64,000 nucleotides of DNA from Anaerolineae bacterium (GTDB lineage Bacteria; Chloroflexota; Anaerolineae; Aggregatilineales; Phototrophicaceae). Location: positions 20,240 to 84,239 of the forward strand of contig JALHNT010000007.1 in NCBI GenBank assembly GCA_022843385.1. The letters run 5' to 3'. The position numbers and the translations under genes were made by a program. The notes under the pieces are model-generated. The model saw only the letters and a program-made list of their open reading frames with translations, ran no database searches and was not told where the DNA came from. This document shows, one piece after another, positions 1 through 10,057 of this stretch; position 1 is the first letter of the stretch; every line of letters starts with the position of its first letter.

Positions 1-1295
1 ACCACGATCCACTGTTGCTGGCTGCTGTAGAGGCAGAGCTTGGCGCTGGTGATGGTCGAGTTCTTCGGGATGGGCAGCGGGTTGAAGCGCAGCCCGCCCC
101 ACGAGTTGGTGACCGAGCCGCCCGTCCCGACCCAGATGGTGGCCGAGCTGGTGGTGAGGACGCCATCGACCTCATTGACATCATCCGTCCCGCTGGTCAC
201 CCGCGCCGTCGGGTTCGCTCCCCCGCAGGTGGCTGTCGGCGGTGGGGTCGGTGTCGCGGTGGGTGGTGCGGGGGTGGGAGTCGCTGTAGCCGGAGGAGAC
301 GAGGTGACGGGTACAATCTGAAATGTGCCAGTCGAAGGTCGAAAAGCGAGTCTGGTATTGTCATGACTCCAGGCCAATGGCAACTTGCTGTTTGTAAAGG
401 TTTCAAGCACCTGTCCCGTACTGGCATCTCGAATTTGAGTCATATTTTGGACCGGTAGATTAATCAACAATCGAGTACCGTCGTTCGACCAGCCTCCTAC
501 AACTGCGTTGTCATTATCGACGTAACTGACTTCCGTATTGGTCACCAAATTCCTGATCGTTATGCCCTTTGTGCTTCTTAGTCGCGCTATAGCCAATCGT
601 GTGCCGCTTGGATCAAGCGCTATTGAGCTGAATGAGCTGAATTCATCCACCGGCACGATGGTGGTCGTTTGATTGGTAGAGCGATCCCAGATCATCACGC
701 CAGCAATGTCAGCGAGTACAATCATCTTTTGATTGCCACCGAACCACAGGATTTGGTTGGTTAAGGGCAGATAGGTGATCTTTACGGGAGTTCCCCAGGT
801 GGATGAATTCCAGATGCGGAGTTCGGTATAGCTTTCATTGCTAATCGATGCTGTGATTGTGATAGCCGCTGCGAACTCGTTTCCATCGGGTGACCACGCC
901 ATGGATGTTATCTGGATCACCGCGTCCAGAATGGTCACGGTTTGCAGGCTGTTGTTGACCAGATCAACGATGTAAATCTTGTCTGTGGGAATATCCATGC
1001 TGTTTTGATTGGCTGCAATCGCCAGTCGATAGGGAAGCGTAGGATGCCAATCAACCTCGGTAATGGAGTCATTCAGGGTTTGTGAGGTGATGACCTGCCT
1101 GGTCGCCGCATTCACAATCTCGATCTTCCCGCCCTGATAGCCCAGAGCGATCAGGCTGTCATTCACATTCCAGTCAATGCTTCGCACAAATACCGGCGTA
1201 GATTGTCCCTGGGCAAATAGCGATTGTGTCATCACCATCAGGCTGATGACAATCATCAGGACTGTTCTAAACTCGCGCCGTTTAGGATTTACCAT
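1..1295 (-). CDS. WD40/beta-propeller-like secreted protein, 3' end beyond window
   Basis: Open frame on minus strand from ATG at 1295 (MVNPKRREFRTVLMIVISLMVMTQSLFAQGQS...) to the window edge; signal-peptide-like N-terminus, repeated WSPDG/WS-D blades, T/P-rich linker. Absent from the ORF track, presumably because it runs off the window. Confidence 0.75.
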   Translation of the reverse strand, partial: MVNPKRREFRTVLMIVISLMVMTQSLFAQGQSTPVFVRSIDWNVNDSLIALGYQGGKIEIVNAATRQVITSQTLNDSITEVDWHPTLPYRLAIAANQNSMDIPTDKIYIVDLVNNSLQTVTILDAVIQITSMAWSPDGNEFAAAITITASISNESYTELRIWNSSTWGTPVKITYLPLTNQILWFGGNQKMIVLADIAGVMIWDRSTNQTTTIVPVDEFSSFSSIALDPSGTRLAIARLRSTKGITIRNLVTNTEVSYVDNDNAVVGGWSNDGTRLLINLPVQNMTQIRDASTGQVLETFTNSKLPLAWSHDNTRLAFRPSTGTFQIVPVTSSPPATATPTPAPPTATPTPPPTATCGGANPTARVTSGTDDVNEVDGVLTTSSATIWVGTGGSVTNSWGGLRFNPLPIPKNSTITSAKLCLYSSQQQWIV

Positions 1296-4200
1296 GGGCA
1301 TAAGCCTCCTATGCTTCTTGGGCAGTGAAAGGATATATCCGGACTTTGTTGAAAGATCATCGTGATCCATTGATAACCACTCCCGTCTTTGGCACGCTGT
1401 AACACAGGCATACCAACTGAGTGCTGACCCGGAATGTATGTTGCGACAAAACCAACATGAGCATCATAGGCGTCCCAAATCATTTGCGATGTGATGTCAT
1501 CAATGTCTGTCTTAAATGCCACAAATGATATCCGGCCTCTGGCTGAGTGGAGGTTCATATAATTGTGATTGGGATCGGGGACATCGATTATTGGACTGTT
1601 ATCATTATCGACATCTGCCAAGATCTGACAACCACCTACACAGGTGACAAAAACACCGGTCTTGTTACCTACAGGCTTGTTCGCATGTTTCATGCTGTAT
1701 GCAGCCTCAGTCGGATCAGTCTTGAGGTTGTTCATGAAATCGCTCACAGCCAGTTCAATTTGCGGCCAGATGGTGGCACGATAACTCCGCTGCACACGGT
1801 CAATAACGCTCTCTTCGTTGGGGTCAGGATCCGTCAAGCCATTGATGCAATCCAGATATTGGAACATCCACTCCAGCACGGGTCGATTTTCATTTGAAGT
1901 ATAGCTATTGTTGTAAGCTGCCCCATAAGTGTCATATTGGACATTGTCCACAGTCTGGGTAACGCAACTTGGTGCAATTTCCCAAAGCCTATTGCCCACA
2001 GAAAATGCAGTAACGAAATTGCCTGAGCCATAGGTATAGGCATTGGCAATACCATAATCGCTTTCCGGTCTGCGTTCGAAATAGAGAATACCATTAAGCA
2101 TTGTCTGGGCGGCCATGTAACGATGATCTTCGTAACAATGCCGCATTCCCCAATTCGTGAAATTCTCGCCGGCTCCATTATTCCGCACATTACCATTCAC
2201 GCAGAGCGGACTTGTGTGCAGGAATATTGTTGGTCGCGACGCTCCCCAATGCATATCGTCTACTGCACTGCCTGAGTCAAAAATATCTTCAGACAATTCG
2301 TGGAACAACGCCCAGAAAATCATCGCTTTCAGACCGCGATGCTGGTTGGAAAAGTCAATGCTGGTCTGAAGGCCAGATCGCCAGCCTGGGTCGTAAATCA
2401 GATAAGTATTACCTGGGGGAAGATCGTATTGCAGGGAATACATCGTGTCATCCTGTGCATCATACACTTCCAATCCCATCAGCACATATCGACCACCGGG
2501 CGCATATTTCTGATCCTCACTGTAAATCCCCACCCTATCTCGAATGATGTACCAGGGTTGACCGGGGATGTAACGCAAGGTTGTGGTAGTCGTGGTTGGA
2601 GTTGTATTTTGATAGACTTCAAAAATCAGCGTGTTGGTTGCTGAATCTTTTGTCACACCACGGAAACCAGCAGGTATACCATATAAGGGTATTGATTGAA
2701 TTTCCCAGGGACGGCCGGGCAAGGCAGTTGTCAGATCTGCCCAGGTGACAACTTTCTCAACCGATGAACCAGATTGAAGGATTTTACAGCGATAGATGGC
2801 GACATCGTTTGCAAAGGTTGCGCCAGTTGCATGCTGGTAAGTCCCAAAGTAGTAGTACGATTCACCATCAAGTTCCTTAACCCAATCGATGCCGGTGGTT
2901 GGTCTCACACCGGTCGCAAGTCCTTGACATGATGTTATGGTTTCAGGAATGACTGTGCTGCTACTTCCAATGGTATCGACTCGGTAAAGTTTGGAAGATA
3001 TGTATGTTCCCGTCGGAGTTACAGGTTGTATGAGCAGCCATTGCCTGCTTGTATCTGCGTCGGCTGGCGACCATACAATATCACGCGGCAACAAGTACCC
3101 ATACTGCTGTACATCGCAATAAAATACGGTCAATGTACCATTTTCTTCAAGGTAAGCGATACAGAATCCCTGTTCATACAAGCCGATATAGGGAGAATTA
3201 GTTGCTCCAAAAGCAACATAACGACCATCTGGTGACCAGCTCACCGCATCATTTTGTATCGATCCGATATCGTAAATTACCCAGGTGTTGTGATTAAAGC
3301 TATAACTGACCAGGGTTCTCGTCCCGTTAACAGTTGAATACAGCTTCAGAGTGTTATAAGTTGGAAACCGTGCCCCTGAGTATCTGACTGTCACACTCAG
3401 GTTGAGAGGAGGTTCAAAACGATCAGACGAAATTACAGCGGCAGCAGGTGCGGGGGCGCTGATTTGCTCACCTTGAAGTATTTCTGCTGACGAAATGGTT
3501 GGCTCTATAGCAGCCATATTTTCAGCCGGCACCCAGGCGATCACATCATCCAGCACCAGATAGCCCGCGCCGAGGCCAGCGAAGGAGAAGGTGCCAGGGG
3601 GCAGCGGCGTCGGGTCTTCGGCCACCATCACCTCCACCCCGTCCACGCTCACGCGCAGCAGCCCGCCGATAGCCGAGAGACGGGCGATGCGCCAGGGCGC
3701 TCCCGGTGCCTGCCCGCCACCCAGTCGCGGCGGTGGCAGGACAGCGCTGGCGAGCGGTTGGCCGTTGCGGTTCAGGCTGGCCTGGCCGTCGGCGGTCAGG
3801 TAGAGGGTATAGCTCCCGGCGGCGCTCTCACGGGTCGAGAGGCGCACCATCCCGGCGCTGAACTGCACCCGCGCCTGCACCACCACATCCCCCAGCGTGT
3901 TGTGGACGAAGGTCAGCGGGTCGTCGGCGGTCGTCAGCAGCGCTCGCCCGCCCTCGCTCGGCGTCAATGACCAGCTCGGCCCCAGTGTCCACAGGTAGAG
4001 TGCGCCGCTGTCGAAGGTCTCGGTGAACAACACGCTCAACGGCGCTTCCGGTGGATACTCCCCTCGCCCGGTGGGAGAGGGGCTGGGGGTGAGGGCCGTC
4101 GCGGTTGCAGTCTCGAAGGCCGCAACCGTCGCCGTTTCCGTTGGCGTCACGATCAGGCTGGCATCCGGTGTCAGGCTCGGCGTCTCGGTCAGCGCCGGGG

Positions 4201-4360
4201 TCGCGGTCTCGGCTGGCAGCGGTGTCGGCGGCATCGTTGGCGTCTCCAGCGTCGCGGTCTCGGTGAGCGTCTGGGTCGCCGTTGTGGTTTCAGTGAGTGT
4301 AACGGTTGCGGTTTCGGTAAGTGTTGGGGTTTCAGTTGGGGTTTCGGTGAAGGTGGGCAA
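1289..4360 (-). CDS. Large extracellular protein: T/P/E-rich low-complexity N-terminus, LamG-like region, TolB/WD-like region
   Basis: 1023-aa ORF; TETPTLTETATVTLTETTT repeats, then LFTETFDSGALYLWTLGPSW... sandwich-like region. True start probably at 4494, in another frame (see findings). Confidence 0.7.
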   Translation of the reverse strand: MPTFTETPTETPTLTETATVTLTETTTATQTLTETATLETPTMPPTPLPAETATPALTETPSLTPDASLIVTPTETATVAAFETATATALTPSPSPTGRGEYPPEAPLSVLFTETFDSGALYLWTLGPSWSLTPSEGGRALLTTADDPLTFVHNTLGDVVVQARVQFSAGMVRLSTRESAAGSYTLYLTADGQASLNRNGQPLASAVLPPPRLGGGQAPGAPWRIARLSAIGGLLRVSVDGVEVMVAEDPTPLPPGTFSFAGLGAGYLVLDDVIAWVPAENMAAIEPTISSAEILQGEQISAPAPAAAVISSDRFEPPLNLSVTVRYSGARFPTYNTLKLYSTVNGTRTLVSYSFNHNTWVIYDIGSIQNDAVSWSPDGRYVAFGATNSPYIGLYEQGFCIAYLEENGTLTVFYCDVQQYGYLLPRDIVWSPADADTSRQWLLIQPVTPTGTYISSKLYRVDTIGSSSTVIPETITSCQGLATGVRPTTGIDWVKELDGESYYYFGTYQHATGATFANDVAIYRCKILQSGSSVEKVVTWADLTTALPGRPWEIQSIPLYGIPAGFRGVTKDSATNTLIFEVYQNTTPTTTTTTLRYIPGQPWYIIRDRVGIYSEDQKYAPGGRYVLMGLEVYDAQDDTMYSLQYDLPPGNTYLIYDPGWRSGLQTSIDFSNQHRGLKAMIFWALFHELSEDIFDSGSAVDDMHWGASRPTIFLHTSPLCVNGNVRNNGAGENFTNWGMRHCYEDHRYMAAQTMLNGILYFERRPESDYGIANAYTYGSGNFVTAFSVGNRLWEIAPSCVTQTVDNVQYDTYGAAYNNSYTSNENRPVLEWMFQYLDCINGLTDPDPNEESVIDRVQRSYRATIWPQIELAVSDFMNNLKTDPTEAAYSMKHANKPVGNKTGVFVTCVGGCQILADVDNDNSPIIDVPDPNHNYMNLHSARGRISFVAFKTDIDDITSQMIWDAYDAHVGFVATYIPGQHSVGMPVLQRAKDGSGYQWITMIFQQSPDISFHCPRSIGGLCPW
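4058..4096. repeat. G/C-rich dispersed repeat of the CCCTCACCCCCAGCCCCTCTCCC..GGGCGAGGGGAG type inside a CDS
   Basis: ctcccctcgcccggtgggagaggggctgggggtgagggc; translated on minus as LTPSPSPTGRGEY, a peptide typical of this repeat type. Confidence 0.6.
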
Positions 4361-4595
4361 TGGTGTCTCAGTGAAAAACGGGGGGGGGCGTCGAGGGGTC
4401 AGGCGGTGTTTCCTGTGCCAACCCCGGCACCAGGGTGAAAATCAATAGCAGGCCGAAGAGCATCGCAAAAGTGATCGAGCGTGATGAACGCAGCATAACT
4501 CCCCCTAACAACGTATCATTCATTACGACAGTAGCATAGATATTATCTTCTTACCCTACGATTGCTATACGATTAACAGCGATTTAACGCATCTG

Positions 4596-4744
4596 ATGAC
4601 ACCTGTCATGGCTGTGGGGTGATGGTTGTCAGGGCGCGGGACTGACAACCTGCCATTGTCGCTCTGAACAGCGCTGACACACCTAGATCGTAATAAATCG
4701 TAATATTACCTGTTCTTGCCTGTTTATCAGGTCCAATTCGTAAT
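4596..4744. promoter_or_regulatory. Candidate oriT / RHH-binding region
   Basis: Upstream of RHH and relaxase genes: perfect 9-bp inverted repeat GGTTGTCAG-N9-CTGACAACC (4624-4650), ATGACA-CC-TGTCAT (4596-4609), three TCGTAAT direct repeats (4688, 4698, 4738), the first two 10 bp apart. Confidence 0.45.
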
Positions 4745-4874
4745 CAACTGAGGGGCGTGTTTACCCTTGGGATGATGCCGACGAGCGGAATCGGACGGAC
4801 TATCGCGGTAATCTTGCCCTCCTTGTGCCGCGTTATCGGGGATACTGAGAGAGCTACATGATGCATCAGGAGGT

Positions 4875-5258
4875 ATGAGCGTGTCCCCAAAAACGGTGCG
4901 TCGCAGCATCAGCATGACCCAGGAGATGCGGGATCGTCTGGCGCTGCTGGTGAGTAAACAACCCCGTGATACCACAGAAGCCGACCTCATCCGCGAAGCC
5001 ATCCGTCTGTATCTAGACAATCGGGATGACCTCATCGGCAGCCGCAAGCACTTCCAGAAGTCGCTGCAAGATCGGCTGGATCGGCTAGAATCCGCGTTCG
5101 CCTTTCACCTGAATGTCCTGGTCTACCTGTTGGCAACGCTGGAACCGGAAGGCAGCCCGGAACGGATCGCCGATGCGATCATCGCTGCCCGGCGCGATGG
5201 CGAGACACTGCTGGCACAGATGGACGCTGTTCGCCAGATGAAGGCTCCTAAACGTTGA
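4875..5258 (+). CDS. Ribbon-helix-helix relaxosome accessory protein (MobC/TraY-like role)
   Basis: VRRSISMTQEMRDRLALLVSKQPRDTTEADLIREAIRLYL is RHH-like; stop overlaps the relaxase TTG start. Confidence 0.6.
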   Translation: MSVSPKTVRRSISMTQEMRDRLALLVSKQPRDTTEADLIREAIRLYLDNRDDLIGSRKHFQKSLQDRLDRLESAFAFHLNVLVYLLATLEPEGSPERIADAIIAARRDGETLLAQMDAVRQMKAPKR

Positions 5259-5929
5259 GCAAAGCCATCATCGTCGTGGATTTTGCCTACAAGGGGACGC
5301 AGCGCAAAGGGCATGGCACCGGTCGCAAGGGGTTGAGTTCCACGCTCAAATATCTGCAATATCGGGACAAGGTACAAAACCAGCTTGCCGCCAACCGGGA
5401 TTATGAGCGCTGGCAGGATCGCGGCATGGGCATTCACTGGCGCGATATTATGAAGAACAGCGATAACCTGCAAAGTAAGCATGTGCTGGCATGGACATGG
5501 GTGATTTCGCCTGCGCCTGATCTGATGGCGCTCATCCCACAAGAAGAACGACGCGATCTTGTCTGCGACCTGACCGAGCGCATCGTCGAGGATTACTATC
5601 TGGAGCGCGGTTTCGAGGTGCCGGAGTACAGCTATATTCTGCATGACCGCAAGGCGAAGATGGACGACGAGGGCGAGACGATGCAACAGCTTCATACCCA
5701 CGTCGTCTTACCGGGAACTGCACCGTTGGATGGAGTAGACCGGGCAGCGGTGTACAACAACAAAGAGCGCGGGCATGATGGGTTGTTCCGCGAGATTGCC
5801 AGCCGCCACTTCAGCGAAGCACTGGATCGGCTTGTTGGTCCAGAATGGCAGCGGTTGCGTGAAGAACCGGAAATTGAACCGGAACAACCAGCGGCGGATG
5901 ATTTGGATGCCTGGTTTCCGCGAAGCTGA
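5255..5929 (+). CDS. Short HUH-type relaxase/mobilization protein
   Basis: TTG start; LKYLQYRD near N-terminus; YILHDRKAK...LHTHVVLPGT matches HUH relaxase motif III (HD...HxHxxxP). Confidence 0.65.
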   Translation: MSKAIIVVDFAYKGTQRKGHGTGRKGLSSTLKYLQYRDKVQNQLAANRDYERWQDRGMGIHWRDIMKNSDNLQSKHVLAWTWVISPAPDLMALIPQEERRDLVCDLTERIVEDYYLERGFEVPEYSYILHDRKAKMDDEGETMQQLHTHVVLPGTAPLDGVDRAAVYNNKERGHDGLFREIASRHFSEALDRLVGPEWQRLREEPEIEPEQPAADDLDAWFPRS

Positions 5930-5994
5930 AGATGAGGGAGTGTTCACTGGCTTCGCCAACGGTAGAAACCCGCGTGGTCTGGTAACAATCACGA

Positions 5995-6291
5995 CTATTC
6001 ATGTAGTCCCCCGGAGTGATTCAGCCGCTCCTTTAACTGCTTACTTAGCCGCAGGATCACGCGCTGGATGTAGCGGGGTGCTTGGCCGCTGACGAGCATT
6101 CCGCTATGTTCGCCTCGGTCAATCGTCTGGACTTCCAACACAAAAAGATGCTCCAGTTCAATCCGTCCGCCGCTCACCAGTGCTTCAGTCCAGACCTCAA
6201 TCAGCGCTTCCAGCATCACCTGCACCTCGCGGTTCTTCAGCCGTGTGCGCCGCCCGATTTCACGGATCATTTTGTTCTTGGTCAGGGTCAT
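5995..6291 (-). CDS. HU/IHF-like DNA-binding protein (copy 1)
   Basis: MTLTKNKMIREIGRRTRLKNREVQVMLEALIEVWTEALVSGGRIELEHLFVLEVQ resembles the HU N-terminal fold; ATGA overlap with upstream virD4 fragment; paralogous to 17461 and 27523. Confidence 0.6.
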   Translation of the reverse strand: MTLTKNKMIREIGRRTRLKNREVQVMLEALIEVWTEALVSGGRIELEHLFVLEVQTIDRGEHSGMLVSGQAPRYIQRVILRLSKQLKERLNHSGGLHE

Positions 6292-6935
6292 GGCGTCACC
6301 TCTATCACAGCACGCTTGCGCTTTTCATGCTTGCTGCGCATCTCGCTCGTGCTAATGGTCTGAACATTGCCATGGGTTTGCTTCTGAGTTTCAGCAGCGA
6401 CTCGGGCCATCAATGCCGCTATTTCCAGGGTGGATGGTGTCGTTGTAACGGACTCAGATGTATTCGAGTTGGGAAGAGGCGGTACAGGTATAATGACAGG
6501 CTGTAAATTGAGCGTAATCCCCCGTTCCAGCATCAGCGGCTGTACATCCTTCGCCGCCTTGAGACGCTGTTTCCAGTCGTCGCGCTCATAGAAGCGGGTC
6601 AGGCGGGCATTCAGGACGACCTGGGTGGCAAAGCCCGCCTCAACATAGCGGGCGAAGATGGTGCAGTTGCCAACCTGGGGCGTGACCACCTCATCGACGG
6701 TCAGCAGCGGACGCTGGCGCAGATGACTGTTCGGATCGTCCTGATTGGCGTCGGTCGTCGCTGTGCCGCTGGCCTTGCTGTAGAACTCAGCGGTGTCGGC
6801 ATCACAGCCGCCGTAGATGACCTGCGTCGCCAGACCGGTGAACAGCGCCTGTGTGCCTTCATTGCCATAGATCATATGGAACTGCCCTTTGGTCTGTGCA
6901 CCGATGAAGATGTGCTAGACGGGGATGTCGCGTCG
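6288..6935 (-). pseudogene. 5'-truncated VirD4/TraG C-terminal fragment (copy 1)
   Basis: IGAQTKGQFHMIYG..GTQALFTGLATQVIYGGCDADTAEFYSKASGTATTDANQDDPNSHLRQRPLLTVDEV nearly identical to the full copy at 27780-29801; in-frame TAG at 6915-6917. Confidence 0.8.
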
Positions 6936-6981
6936 ATTTAGATTCCTGGATGATCTGGATGCGCGTTTGGAGAGCGTCGTA

Positions 6982-7641
6982 TCACTGTCCGATCACACAA
7001 AACAGGCGAAAGCCTTCAGCGCCCTGCTCCTTGAACGCAGTGTTCACAGCATCCATCCACGACGCTTGAATGTGCTGATACCCGGCTTTGCGAAGGCAGT
7101 ACACAGCAGTCGCCCAGGTTTGCGTACAGGCAAGAGGCAGCCAATCGGATCGCCTGCCCCAATCGCCTTCTCCCCAGTCGGTGCGCTGCCAGGCGTTTTC
7201 GATCAGTAACAGCTTACCACCCGGTTTGAGCAATCTTTTCCAGAGCGCGAACGTCTCAATTGGATCGGCGAGTTCATGAATGACATAGCGACAGGTGAGC
7301 AGGTCGAAAGTTCCATGCTGACTCAGGAGCGTGTCAGTCAAGTCAGACACCTCGATGTCGCCCTGGCGAAATTGGACATCGGGAAGTCTCGCGTGGGCTT
7401 CCCCAAGCTGCGCTTCGCTCGCGTCAACGCCGATGATGTCGAAATGCAGAGCGTGGAGCAGTTCTGTAAAGACGCCGCTCCCGCAGCCCAATTCCAACGT
7501 CCTGAGTCCAGGTGGCAGACTTCGCAGTCCATCTATCAGTTCTGCACGGTAGGCGCGTGAAAGAGCAGCATCGATGCGAAACCCTGGCTGATGGTCGTAT
7601 GCCGCCATGCGCGCAGTCTCCCTCCCGAACTTGAGCGTCAC
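6982..7641 (-). CDS. Class I SAM-dependent methyltransferase
   Basis: LRTLELGCGSGVFTELL motif I, HGTFDLLTCRYVIHEL, LKPGGKLLLIE; GTG start overlaps the WD40 stop by 1 nt. Confidence 0.8.
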   Translation of the reverse strand: MTLKFGRETARMAAYDHQPGFRIDAALSRAYRAELIDGLRSLPPGLRTLELGCGSGVFTELLHALHFDIIGVDASEAQLGEAHARLPDVQFRQGDIEVSDLTDTLLSQHGTFDLLTCRYVIHELADPIETFALWKRLLKPGGKLLLIENAWQRTDWGEGDWGRRSDWLPLACTQTWATAVYCLRKAGYQHIQASWMDAVNTAFKEQGAEGFRLFCVIGQ

Positions 7642-8687
7642 TACGTCAGATCAAACACCGCAACGCTGCCGTCGGCGTCGCCAACTGCGAGCGCACTATC
7701 GTCCGGCGACCACACGACATGCGAGACTTCGCCCATGCCGCGAAAGCCCGCGAGCGGTGCATCCGGCTGCCCTGGTTTCCACAATAGCACCGCGCCATCC
7801 TGCCCGCCCGACGCCAGCAGGTCGCCACGGCGCTGGAACATGAGCGATGCCAGCAAATCCTGATGCGCGTTGAGCATCAGCGGTTTGCTGCCTTCAGGAC
7901 CCGCGCCGGAAAAATCCCAGACGATGACCGTCTCGCCGCCGCCCGTCGCCAGATAGCGACTCTGGCGATCCCACGCCAGCTCACGGATTTTCGTCGGATA
8001 GCCCCACATCATCGACGGCTCCGTCTTGCGCGTGTCCCAGAAAATGATGCTGCTGTCCTGCTGCCCGGCAGCAAGGACACGCCCATTCGGACTCCATGCC
8101 AGTTTGAGCGTTGAACCCTGCCACGACAGTCGCTTGATCGGGTCGCCGCCCCCGCTTGCCCAGATGATCGCGCCGCCATAGGCTCCCGCTGCCACCTGAT
8201 CGACGCCGGGTTTCCACTGGAGGTCGGTCACAGTGCTGGGGTGATCGGTGTATTCGCGCGCCTGCTCACCATGACCATCCCACAAACGCACGATCTTGCC
8301 CGCTCCAGTCGCCAGCAGTGTGCCGTCGCGGTTCCATGCCAGACACTCGCCCCACGCTGCGCCGACCGCCAGTGCGTGAAGTCGCGTCCCTGCATCGGCA
8401 TCCCAGATCGCTGCTTTGCCATCCTGCCCGATGCTGGCGAGCAGATGTGACCCCGGTTGCCATCCGATCTGAGATGTCCCCATCACATGACCGGGCAGCG
8501 CCTTGTGGACGCTACCCGCTTTGGCATCGTAAATCGTGATGGTGCCGCTGACTGATGCCGCAGCGATCAGCTTTCCATCGCCTGACCACGCCAGTGCATT
8601 CACATAATCGTCGATTTCACCGCGCCAGCGGCCGACCAGCGTTGGCGCGGGGGCTTTACGCGGCTTTTGCATCATCAGACGAGACAT
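7641..8687 (-). CDS. WD40 repeat protein in zinc operon
   Basis: Blades such as [25 protein letters not shown] and [24 protein letters not shown]; no signal peptide; overlaps cobW-like gene by 13 bp. Confidence 0.8.
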   Translation of the reverse strand: MSRLMMQKPRKAPAPTLVGRWRGEIDDYVNALAWSGDGKLIAAASVSGTITIYDAKAGSVHKALPGHVMGTSQIGWQPGSHLLASIGQDGKAAIWDADAGTRLHALAVGAAWGECLAWNRDGTLLATGAGKIVRLWDGHGEQAREYTDHPSTVTDLQWKPGVDQVAAGAYGGAIIWASGGGDPIKRLSWQGSTLKLAWSPNGRVLAAGQQDSSIIFWDTRKTEPSMMWGYPTKIRELAWDRQSRYLATGGGETVIVWDFSGAGPEGSKPLMLNAHQDLLASLMFQRRGDLLASGGQDGAVLLWKPGQPDAPLAGFRGMGEVSHVVWSPDDSALAVGDADGSVAVFDLT

Positions 8688-10027
8688 GCGCGGAACCCCT
8701 CGTTGAGCGCGGCGCGGTCGAGGTTGCGCCCGATGAAGATCAGCGCGTTATGGCGTTTGTCACTGCCCCAGGGGCGGTCGGGCTGCCCGGTGAAGAGCAT
8801 ATGCACGCCCTGGAAGACGAAACGGCGGTCATCGCCTGCGATGCTCAGGACGCCCTTCATGCGGAAGATGTCCGGTCCCTGCGTGCGTAGAACGCCACCC
8901 AACCACTGGTTGAAGCGCTGCGGCTCAAGGTCGCCCGCAATGGTGATGCCGACCGACGAGACTTCTTCATCATGCTCATGATCCGGCTTGTATTCGCGTG
9001 TGTGCGTCGCTACCAGCGCGCCGTTTGTGCCATGCAGCGCTGCGCTGAATTCGTCGGGGTGATGCTCGGTAAAGAGCGCATAGTTGCCCGGCTCGGTGAT
9101 CTTGACCTTGTAGCGCGTTTCACCGCTCGCATTCAAGACGAATTGCGACAGATGTTTGCCGACGGTCAGCACATGCCCGTCGTGCAGCTCCAGCATCGTC
9201 TCTTCAGAGAAGGTCAGCACCGCGTCATAGAGCGTTTTCTCGACCGCGCTCACGCCCAGGTTGCCCGCTGGCAGCAGCGCCACCTGCATCGCCGGGTCGG
9301 GACCTTCACCCATGACGAACGTGTATTCGCCCGGTTCCAGCGCATAGACCCCCGACCACTCAAACGGATACTCCGGCTCCATGAACTTCGGATCGACTTC
9401 AAGTGCCCGGTCGAGATTAAATCCACCGACGTTCAGCACACGCTCGATCTCAATGCCCGCGTTTTGCGTGCGGTAGATCTTCGCCATCGGGTTCATGGCA
9501 TGAATACGGGCTTCGAGTTTCTCCAATGCTTCCGGCGTGACAAGATCGGTCTTGTTGAGCAGGATGACATCGGCAAAGGCGATCTGCTCCTGCGCTTCGT
9601 CGCTGTCGTCGATGTGCAGCCAGATGTGATGTGCATCAACCAGCGTCACGATGCCGTCCAGCCGCATCTTGCCTGCCATCTCATCATCCATGTAAAACGT
9701 CTGCGCGACCGGACCGGGGTCTGCCATGCCGGTCGTCTCGATCAGGATGTAGTCGAAGCGGTCACGGCGCTTCATCAGATTGCCAAGGATGCGGATCAGA
9801 TCGCCACGCACCGTACAGCAAATGCAGCCGTTGTTCATCTCGAACACTTCTTCGTCTGCGCCGATCACCAGTTCATGGTCGATGCCAACTTCGCCGAACT
9901 CATTCTCGATCACGGCGATGCGCTTGCCATGCTGCTCGGTCAGGATGCGATTGAGCAGCGTCGTTTTGCCGGAACCGAGAAAACCAGTCAATACAGTCAC
10001 GGGGACACGGGTATCTGTCGGGGTCAT
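8675..10027 (-). CDS. COG0523/G3E GTPase with inserted domain
   Basis: [11 protein letters not shown] Walker [14 protein letters not shown] metal motif, LLNKTDLV; CobW_C-like C-terminus; about 130-aa insert between them. Confidence 0.9.
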   Translation of the reverse strand: MTPTDTRVPVTVLTGFLGSGKTTLLNRILTEQHGKRIAVIENEFGEVGIDHELVIGADEEVFEMNNGCICCTVRGDLIRILGNLMKRRDRFDYILIETTGMADPGPVAQTFYMDDEMAGKMRLDGIVTLVDAHHIWLHIDDSDEAQEQIAFADVILLNKTDLVTPEALEKLEARIHAMNPMAKIYRTQNAGIEIERVLNVGGFNLDRALEVDPKFMEPEYPFEWSGVYALEPGEYTFVMGEGPDPAMQVALLPAGNLGVSAVEKTLYDAVLTFSEETMLELHDGHVLTVGKHLSQFVLNASGETRYKVKITEPGNYALFTEHHPDEFSAALHGTNGALVATHTREYKPDHEHDEEVSSVGITIAGDLEPQRFNQWLGGVLRTQGPDIFRMKGVLSIAGDDRRFVFQGVHMLFTGQPDRPWGSDKRHNALIFIGRNLDRAALNEGFRACLV

Positions 10028-10057
10028 CTCATTTTCTCTTTCTCTACAAAATCCGAT

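Noticed and set aside
4023-4448. Plus-strand ORF with VSVSVGVSVGVSV repeats
   Set aside because: Antisense image of the T/P/E-rich coding repeat; no independent support.
4597-4608. CACCTGT shared with the palindrome at 50847 as paired attL/attR
   Set aside because: Only 7 bp match; expected by chance over the compared lengths. The left boundary of the element remains undetermined.
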